From positions 1 to 64,000 of the forward strand of contig CABJBK010000014.1 of assembly GCA_902363825.1 (NCBI GenBank): a stretch of DNA of 64,000 nt. The letters are read 5' to 3'. Below, one piece after another: positions 58,127 through 64,000 of the stretch; positions within the stretch are counted from its first letter, which is position 1, and every line of letters begins with the position of its first letter. The DNA comes from Lachnospiraceae bacterium. Its GTDB lineage: Bacteria; Bacillota; Clostridia; Lachnospirales; Lachnospiraceae. Both the position numbers and the translations under genes were made by a program. Under the pieces are notes generated by a model. The model had not been told where the DNA came from. It ran no database searches and worked only from the letters and a program-made list of their open reading frames with translations.

Positions 58127-59624
58127 CTGTTCAGAACCCCCTTCGGGGTCGTTGTCAGCTGTTGTGCAAAACAGAGAATTAAAAAATTTTTTCTACCCTG
58201 ATTTGCTATTATTTTGTGGACAAAAATGCTGATTTTTTATCTGTATACCAAACTTGTGGATAATCCTCAAACATCGGCATTTTATCCGTTTCATTTTCGT
58301 CTTTTGAGACGATTTCAGATATATTTATAAGCATTTGTACCTTCAAATTTAATACTTATCCACCGTCATTTTGCCGGACAGATTTTGCACCAAATTCGCT
58401 TTTTTACAGTGTTTCCGCTATAATAGGAACATAAAATCCCGCAGAAAGAAGGTGGTTTGAATGCCAGTTAACATTACAGAAGTGTTTGTTCGTCAGCTTA
58501 TGGCACAGATTGATTTCCTGACGAAACAAAACAGCACATTAACAGCTACTGTTGACAGCATGAATCAGACAATTAACGGGCTGAATCAAACCATCAAGGA
58601 ACTGAAGGAACAGCTAAACAAAAATTCAAAAAACAGTTCCAAGCCTCCTTCATCTGACGGACTTAAGAAACCTGTGGCAAAAAAGAACCGAAGTCTCCGC
58701 GAATCCTCAGGGAAGAAACAGGGTGCCCAGGAAGGTCATGAAGGGGTTCATCTCTCTGTCATTTCCAATCCAGACCACATCAGGCAGCATATGCATTCTG
58801 ACTGTACCGGATGCCTTTTGCATGGCGGTGTAAAAACAGGAGCATTTCCTGAAAACATCAAGGCAGCTGTCCAGTATGGCAAAAATCTTCAGGCGATGGT
58901 TGTAGCTTTCAACACTGTTGGTGCCGTCAGCATCAATCGTACGCATGAAATCCTGTCCAGCGTGTTTAACATCCCGTTGGCAACAGGAATCATCAAAAAC
59001 ATGGTAACCTACTGTGCGGAAGCGCTGAAAGATACTTATGAGCGGATCCGTCTGAAAATGATCACGCTTGGACTGGTCCATTGTGATGAAACCGGCACCC
59101 GCGTAGATGGAAAAACCATCCGGAGCAGACATGGGCAGTCAGGTTTAAGGAGCTTCTGCTCGATATGAAAAAGGTACATGATAAAGCACTTCTTTCCGGT
59201 AAGGATGAGGTCAGCTGCTATCACCGCTATAAATTTGATATGGAGTATGATTCCATCATCAAAACTGCATATGGGGAAAATCCACTTCCTGAAACTTCAG
59301 CTAAAAAGCGCGGTCGGAAGAAAAAAAGCAAAGTATTAAATTTGATCTGCAGACTGGATAATTACAAGGAGTCAGTCTGCCTGTTTTTAAAGAATCTCTG
59401 TGTACCCTTTGATAACAATCAGGCGGAACGTGATCTGAGAATGGTAAAAGTAAAAACCAAGGTTTCTGGATGCTTCCGGAGTGAAAAAGGTGCACAGGAA
59501 TATCTTACAATCATGAGCTATATCGGATCAGCCCGTAAGCATGGAATAAATGCTTTCACAGCTATCCGCGAAGCACTGAACGGAACCCCGGATATCATTT
59601 TCAACTAACGGGGGTTCTGAACAG
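58127..59624 (+). mobile_element. IS66-type insertion sequence, defective
   Basis: Perfect 15-base terminal inverted repeats, CTGTTCAGAACCCCC at 58127-58141 and its complement at 59610-59624, enclose one transposase gene. TnpA and TnpB helper genes are absent, as in single-gene relatives of IS66. No clear target duplication is seen. The 5' part (58142-58460) is AT-rich with no gene; 57964-58126 before the element also shows nothing. Confidence 0.88.
58461..59608 (+). pseudogene. IS66-family transposase, broken by internal deletion
   Basis: The first frame (58461-59168) has a coiled N-terminus, LNKNSKNSSKPPSSDG, and the first catalytic region GLVHCDETGTRVDGK. It then loses frame near 59110-59150, where a middle section with the second aspartate is missing. 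The second frame (to 59608) has KVLNLICRLDNYKESVCLFL, PFDNNQAERDLRMVKVKTKV with the catalytic glutamate, and SGCFRSEKGAQEY. Not functional as it stands. Confidence 0.88.
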
Positions 59625-59775
59625 ATACGATAACTGAATAAAATGAGCCAGTGGGCGGACCATCAGACTGGACAGAGGAGCCGGAACCTTGATTTCGGTA
59701 ACATCGAGAATCCTTAAAGATGATCCCACAGCGCAAGAGTTTGTAAACGAGCTGAATATAGCAGAAGACTATAAG

Positions 59776-59840
59776 GAGCCTGCAAAACGGAAATATAACG
59801 AGAGATCGTTTTATTTTAATGCGTTTTGCAGGCTCTTTTT
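59776..59840 (+). terminator. Long-loop terminator-like inverted repeat
   Basis: GAGCCTGCAAAACG (59776-59789) and CGTTTTGCAGGCTC (59822-59835) match perfectly around a 32-base loop that holds a smaller AACGA/TCGTT hairpin, followed by TTTTT. Confidence 0.6.
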
Positions 59841-59886
59841 CTGTTCCATCATAAGACATAACCGGCATGAAAGGAACGTGCCTTGT

Positions 59887-60144
59887 TCATAGGAATGCAG
59901 GCAGCCTGCGAAATTCAACCGTAACTTTCCCAGTGCGCTCATTGTAGAGTTCGGTTTCTTTGGCGGCTTCGCTTTTAGCCCAGGCCATAAGTTTTTCATC
60001 ATCACCATTGAACTGTTCCAACAAAGAGTTGTATTTTCCGAGCTTTTTATAGATACGAGAAGATGATTTCCCGTCTTCTTTTCGGCATGACTGATAAATG
60101 TAAACATCTTTATTGTTTTTACTACCTGTAACTGCAATATACAT
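59887..60144 (-). pseudogene. IS1634-type transposase, N-terminal fragment
   Basis: About 85 residues starting MYIAVTGSKNNKDVYIYQSC and SSSRIYKKLGKYNSLLEQFN, the usual N-terminus of IS1634/IS4-group transposases of Lachnospiraceae. It ends at ~59887 before any catalytic motif. The gap 60220-60471 beyond it has no gene. Confidence 0.7.
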
Positions 60145-60471
60145 AACACAAAATTCTTTTTCTTTTAAGCATACAACACTATTACAAACAGGTGCATAGT
60201 AAAACGAAAAAATTGACATAAAAAATGTAGGTTTTATGCGACCTGCGATAACTTTTTTAAATATTCAACTGTCAAACTCCCGAGTAGTGGGGGACAAAAC
60301 GATCCACCATCGAATTGGCTTACATTTTCGGGGGAGAAACTTACACTTTCGTAAGATTGCGGTTTCTTCAATTTGCACTTCAATATGCAGTGTGTTAAAA
60401 TATACATTAGTCCTAACTAACCAAAGAACAAAAATATATCGTAGAAAATGTACGGACTGGGAGTGGAAGAA

Positions 60472-61254
60472 ATGAAAGTATATGAATTTGGAGATCAGGA
60501 GAAGCCGGTTATCATGCTCTTTCCGGGAACCTGCTGTTACTGGAAAAATAATTTCGGACATGTTCTCGACCTTCTGCAGCAGCACTTTTACACGCTTGTG
60601 GTAAGCTACAGCGGATTTGATGAGACAGAGAACACGACATTTGTTTCCGAATTGGATGAGACAGAAAAGATCGAAGCGTTTATCAAAGAACGGTTTGACG
60701 GGAAAATATTTGCGGCATACGGCTGCTCACTCGGAGGTTCGGTCGTATCTTTGCTGGTGAGCCGGCAGAATGTCCACATCGATCATGCGATGATCGGTTC
60801 CAGTGACATGGATCAGGCGCCAAAGTGGCTGGCAAAATTAGAGACAGCGCTCATGATACCGGTGTTTTATCCGCTGATCACCGGAAATGGAAGCTCCGGA
60901 TTGAAAAAGAAACTGGAGAAGAAAATGAACGAGGAAAGCGACAGATCCGAGTACATAAAGAAATTTATGAAAATGATGGGAATAAACAGCGGGATGGATT
61001 TTTCCTTTATTTCCAGGGAATCGATGAAAAATCAGTTCTGCACGGATCTCTATACGAAAGTCGGCACCAAGATCGAGGTGCCGGGAACCGTCATTCATGT
61101 ATTTTACGCAAAGAAAATGGGAGAGAAATATTTGAAACGGTATTTCAAGTATTTTGCGAATCCGGACATCCGGGAATTTGACCTGCAGCATGAGGAACTG
61201 CTGTTGGATGAAAAACGGTGGACAAAGGAAGTTTGCAAAGCGTGCGGGATATAA
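60472..61254 (+). CDS. Alpha/beta hydrolase of unknown substrate
   Basis: A 260-residue hydrolase-fold protein. It has IMLFPGTCCYWKNNF as the oxyanion region, nucleophile elbow YGCSLGGSVV (GxSxG), and a histidine in LQHEELLLDE near the C-terminus. No signal peptide. ATG at 60472 follows GGAGTGGAAG; the nine codons before it lack a ribosome site. This gene type is common as a chromosomal single gene in Lachnospiraceae and marks the end of the accessory region. Confidence 0.85.
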   Translation: MKVYEFGDQEKPVIMLFPGTCCYWKNNFGHVLDLLQQHFYTLVVSYSGFDETENTTFVSELDETEKIEAFIKERFDGKIFAAYGCSLGGSVVSLLVSRQNVHIDHAMIGSSDMDQAPKWLAKLETALMIPVFYPLITGNGSSGLKKKLEKKMNEESDRSEYIKKFMKMMGINSGMDFSFISRESMKNQFCTDLYTKVGTKIEVPGTVIHVFYAKKMGEKYLKRYFKYFANPDIREFDLQHEELLLDEKRWTKEVCKACGI

Positions 61255-61317
61255 AAAACAGTTAAGAATCATAAGAAAATAAAGCATCTGCTCCGGTTGG
61301 ACCGAAGCGCACATTTT

Positions 61318-61348
61318 GTCGTTCTGTGGTTGTCGCAGAGCGGCTTTT
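61318..61348 (+). terminator. Terminator after the hydrolase gene
   Basis: GTCGTTCTG pairs with CAGAGCGGC (two G-U pairs) over a nine-base loop, followed by TTTT. Confidence 0.6.
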
Positions 61349-61405
61349 GTGCTATATTAGAGAAAAGAAATGGATGAATATTACATTAGATGGAGGAAAC
61401 GTCTC

Positions 61406-62644
61406 ATGGGGAAGAATCGTAAGAAATTCGCAATTCTTTTTTCAGTAATGGCACTTACCGCTTTACTGGTCGTAGAATTGTACATTATGATCAATGATTC
61501 ACAAAGTTATATTAACATGGCGATCATAGCGGTGATCATGCTGGTGCTCGTATATCTTCTTGTGAATATGAGCCTGCGGCAGAGCGAGGAACGTCAGAAA
61601 AAAATGGAAGAACTTTATGAGGAGGTTTTTAAATCGCAGAAGGCATCCTATCTGTTGTTACGGAAGCATTTTACGGAAATAGAAAAACAGATCGGTGAAG
61701 CCAGAAAAGAAGTAAAAGCGCCTAAGGATGAGATCATCTCAATCCAGAAGGCGATCGCGAAGATCACGATCAGCCGCAGTAAAGAAAATACAGATGCGCT
61801 TATGAACAGCAATGACAGAATGATGGAGAAAGTATATGGTTTCGAAAATCTGTTAGAGCAGTCCAACAAAGAGCTGCTGGCACAGCAGAAAGAGATGTTG
61901 GACGAGATGAGCCATGAACTGGCGGATCTGTTCCAGAAGATGGAGAAAGAACTGCCAGAGCAGCTCGCGGATGCAGCAGAGGTAATAAGCGAACCGGACA
62001 TCATGCCGGATGTTGACGAGGTGGAGCCGGAGATCATTCCGACCGAGGACGCGGATGAAGATGTCATCACCGAGCCGGAACTGATCCCTGCCGAAGACGA
62101 AGTATCTGAGGTGATCGAGGAAGAGGAGCCGATGGCAGAGCCGGAAATTTCAGCAGATGCGGGACAGACCGAAGAACCGGTTGTAATGGATGATCCGAAC
62201 AAGATGATGAGCCCGGATGATATCGCGGCACTGCTTGCAGGTATGCAGAGCGAGCCGGAGCCGACACCAGAGCCAGAAATTCAGCCGGAACCGACATTAG
62301 AGCCGGAAGTTATGGCGGAACCGGAAGCAGCACCGGAACCGGTTCAGGAAGAGGCACCGCATCCGAAGTCAGCGCTTGAGGCACTTGCAAAACATTCGGC
62401 ACCGGAACCGGAAGCCGATGATCCGAACAAGATGATGGGGCCTGACGATATCGCGGCACTGCTTGCAAGTATGCAGAATGAGCCGGAGCCGGAGGCAGCG
62501 CCGGAACCGGAAGTGACACCGGAGGCGGAAGCCGCATCAGAACCGGAAGTAGCACCGGAGCCAACGCCTGCACCGGCGGCAGATGCAGATCCAAACCGGA
62601 AAATGACACCGGAAGAGATCGCGGCATTATTTGCGAATATGTAA
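61406..62644 (+). CDS. Membrane-anchored coiled-coil protein with three FliM-like DIAALLA motifs
   Basis: A 412-residue protein. Two hydrophobic segments at the N-terminus ([36 protein letters not shown]) are followed by a coiled coil to about residue 200, then an acidic Pro-Glu-rich linker. Three copies of a [15 protein letters not shown] motif follow, encoded at 62189-62245, 62417-62473 and 62588-62644; the last ends the protein as [12 protein letters not shown]. The motif resembles the EIDALL sequence at the N-terminus of FliM and FliY that binds phosphorylated CheY. ATG at 61406 follows GGAGG; an earlier ATG lacks a ribosome site. Function unknown. Confidence 0.85.
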   Translation: MGKNRKKFAILFSVMALTALLVVELYIMINDSQSYINMAIIAVIMLVLVYLLVNMSLRQSEERQKKMEELYEEVFKSQKASYLLLRKHFTEIEKQIGEARKEVKAPKDEIISIQKAIAKITISRSKENTDALMNSNDRMMEKVYGFENLLEQSNKELLAQQKEMLDEMSHELADLFQKMEKELPEQLADAAEVISEPDIMPDVDEVEPEIIPTEDADEDVITEPELIPAEDEVSEVIEEEEPMAEPEISADAGQTEEPVVMDDPNKMMSPDDIAALLAGMQSEPEPTPEPEIQPEPTLEPEVMAEPEAAPEPVQEEAPHPKSALEALAKHSAPEPEADDPNKMMGPDDIAALLASMQNEPEPEAAPEPEVTPEAEAASEPEVAPEPTPAPAADADPNRKMTPEEIAALFANM

Positions 62645-62658
62645 AGAATGTTAAAATA

Positions 62659-62697
62659 AAAACGATCGCGGAGAGAAATCTCTGCGATCGTTTTTTG
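62659..62697 (+). terminator. Terminator after the triple-motif gene
   Basis: ACGATCGC-GGAGA pairs with TCTCT-GCGATCGT around GAAA, followed by six T residues. Confidence 0.9.
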
Positions 62698-62735
62698 TAA
62701 TGGCGACGAGGAACGCATCCCGTCTCTGTCGCTGT
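62691..62735. repeat. Second, short copy of the dispersed repeat
   Basis: Bases 62691-62713 are identical to 21242-21264, again beginning in the T-run of a terminator. The following GGAACGCATC also occurs in the longer copy at 21319-21330, as if the hairpin part had been deleted here. GCGACGAG and CTGTCGC can pair. Confidence 0.6.
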
Positions 62736-63955
62736 TATTTTTCAACCGGATGTTTTACAATTTCCTTAATGATCTTTACTGCATGTTCCATGCCTTCTAC
62801 GGTAATGTGTTCATACGGGCCGTGGAATCCGTAGCCGCCGGTTCCGAGGTTCGGACACGGCAGACCCATATAGCTTAACCGGGCACCGTCGGTACCTCCG
62901 CGCACCGGAGTGGAAACAAGCGGAATGCCGACCGTTTTTATCGCTTCGTTTGCGATCTCGATCACATACATATGATCCTTCATGACCTCAAGCATATTGT
63001 AATAGCTGTCGGTTACGGTTAAGGATACGGTATCCGCATGATATTTTTTGTTCATCTGATCCGCGATGGAAGTAAGAAGCGCCTTGCGTTCCTCAAACCG
63101 TTTTCTGTCATGATCGCGGATGATATAAGAAAGCTCTGCGTGCGCGATCTCGCCGGACATATGCATCAGCGAGAAAAAGCCCTCGCGTCCTTCGGTGTGT
63201 TCCGGTGTTTCTGCTTCCGGCAAAAGACTCTGGATCTCGCAGGCAACAGCGGCGGCGTTTACCATGATGTCCTTTGCGGAACCCGGATGGACATTTACGC
63301 CCTTGATCTTAAAAGAAGCAGCGGCGGCGTTAAAGTTTTCATAGGCGATCTCGCCTTCGTAATCGCCGTCAACCGTGTAAGCGTAATCTGCCTTGAAATA
63401 ATCAAGGTTAAAAAGATCCGCCCCGCGTCCGACTTCTTCGTCCGGGGTGAAACCGATCCAGATGTCGCCGTGTGGAATGTCCTCACGGATGATCTCTTCC
63501 ACTGCGGTTAAGATCTCCGCGATCCCTGCTTTATCGTCCGCGCCGAGCAGCGTGGTTCCATCCGTTGTGATGAGGGTGCGGCCCTTAAAATCTTTCAGTT
63601 CCGGGAAATCACTGACTTTTAAGAGGTCACCGGTTCCCTTTAACAGAACGTCTTTTCCATCGTAATCAGGAATTACCTGAGGTTTTACATTTTCGCCCGA
63701 AGCATCCGGGGCAGTATCCATATGGGAAATAAAGCCGATCGCTTTTTTGGATTCATAGCCTTGGGTCGCAGGCAGAAGCCCATAGACGTAGCAGTGCTCA
63801 TCTACAGTTACCTGGGACAGATGCATGTCCGTCAGTTCTTTTTCCAGCATGTGCGCCAGTGTGAACTGACGGCTGGTGCTTGGAATGTTTTCCTGGTCGT
63901 CTTCGGATGTCGTATGGCAGGAAACGTAGTTTAATAATCTCTCTTGTACCTTCAT
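62735..63955 (-). CDS. pepT: Peptidase T (tripeptide aminopeptidase)
   Basis: A 406-residue M20 metallopeptidase that releases the N-terminal residue of tripeptides in the cytoplasm. It shows FISHMDTAPD with the first zinc ligands, TTLLGADDKAGIAE with the bridging aspartate, FTPDEEVGRGAD with the catalytic glutamate pair, DGDYEGE, and GGTDGARLSYMGLPCPNLGT. Length is typical. GGAGACA precedes the ATG at 63955. It points back toward the origin, unlike the genes before it. Confidence 0.97.
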   Translation of the reverse strand: MKVQERLLNYVSCHTTSEDDQENIPSTSRQFTLAHMLEKELTDMHLSQVTVDEHCYVYGLLPATQGYESKKAIGFISHMDTAPDASGENVKPQVIPDYDGKDVLLKGTGDLLKVSDFPELKDFKGRTLITTDGTTLLGADDKAGIAEILTAVEEIIREDIPHGDIWIGFTPDEEVGRGADLFNLDYFKADYAYTVDGDYEGEIAYENFNAAAASFKIKGVNVHPGSAKDIMVNAAAVACEIQSLLPEAETPEHTEGREGFFSLMHMSGEIAHAELSYIIRDHDRKRFEERKALLTSIADQMNKKYHADTVSLTVTDSYYNMLEVMKDHMYVIEIANEAIKTVGIPLVSTPVRGGTDGARLSYMGLPCPNLGTGGYGFHGPYEHITVEGMEHAVKIIKEIVKHPVEK

Positions 63956-64000
63956 AAATGTCTCCTTAAATTTTTTTTGAAAATTTCTAAAAAAAAGTGT

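Noticed and set aside
58253-58262. Perfect DnaA box TTGTGGATAA, with TTATCCACC nearby
   Set aside because: It lies inside the IS66 element, alone and far from dnaA; a chance or element-specific match is more likely than a second origin.
59689-59892. Open frame of 67 codons after the IS66 element
   Set aside because: Its second half is the inverted repeat at 59776-59840 read as protein, and the first half has no recognisable domain. It may be a remnant, but cannot be supported as a gene.
62067-62745. Several proline- and serine-rich open frames on the minus strand
   Set aside because: They are antisense shadows of the Pro-Glu repeat part of the triple-motif gene, which has the ribosome site and sensible domains.

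Overview
The window looks like the replication-origin region of a gut Lachnospiraceae chromosome (Firmicutes, Clostridia). A motile Roseburia/Agathobacter-type organism fits best: low-to-moderate GC, the divergent layout gyrA-gyrB-recF-yaaA-dnaN-dnaA | rpmH-rnpA-yidD-yidC-jag-mnmE-mnmG-rsmG, a two-subunit class I fumarase, DUF3881 and DUF4446 genes, three chemoreceptors and a bile salt hydrolase. The genus is inference; no search was possible.

Layout. (1) 1-11.5 kb is mostly on the minus strand: the 5' end of a 16S rRNA with its promoter, tRNA-Ser(GCU), fumarase beta and alpha, a CmpB-type membrane protein, gyrA, gyrB, recF, yaaA, dnaN and dnaA. Perfect DnaA boxes lie in the dnaN-dnaA gap and weaker ones in the dnaA-rpmH gap, so oriC is here. 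(2) 11.9-18.8 kb is on the plus strand: the rpmH-to-rsmG block for ribosome, tRNA modification and membrane insertion. (3) 18.8-24.6 kb holds an alpha/beta hydrolase, a coiled-coil/response-regulator operon behind a LexA-type box, two perfect parS sites, parA-parB, and the DUF4446 and DUF3881 genes.

(4) 24.6-60.3 kb is accessory DNA starting at a tRNA-Arg(CCU) locus. A degenerate tRNA-Arg sits beside an intact one with the same anticodon and an encoded CCA, followed by a tyrosine-recombinase remnant. Inside are several modules. The first is an envelope/bile module: phospholipase-D-like protein, OmpR-type two-component system, FUSC-type membrane protein, cardiolipin synthase, bile salt hydrolase and a second-type FtsH. 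The second is a pair of MATE exporters between a nitroreductase fragment and a serine-recombinase fragment. Others are three chemoreceptors, an EAL-domain protein, a GH51 arabinofuranosidase, an esterase and an anion-permease-like transporter. Between them lies a graveyard of transposase pieces (IS4, ISL3, IS30, IS256, IS66, IS1634-like and others), a Y-family polymerase tail, and damaged ParA/ParB genes of an integrative element.

(5) 60.4-64 kb returns to ordinary chromosomal genes: an alpha/beta hydrolase, a membrane-anchored coiled-coil protein with three FliM-like 'PDDIAALLA' motifs, and pepT. The two items I would follow up first are the bile/envelope module, whose genes could together sense and repair bile damage, and the triple-motif membrane protein, which may dock CheY or a similar chemotaxis partner.
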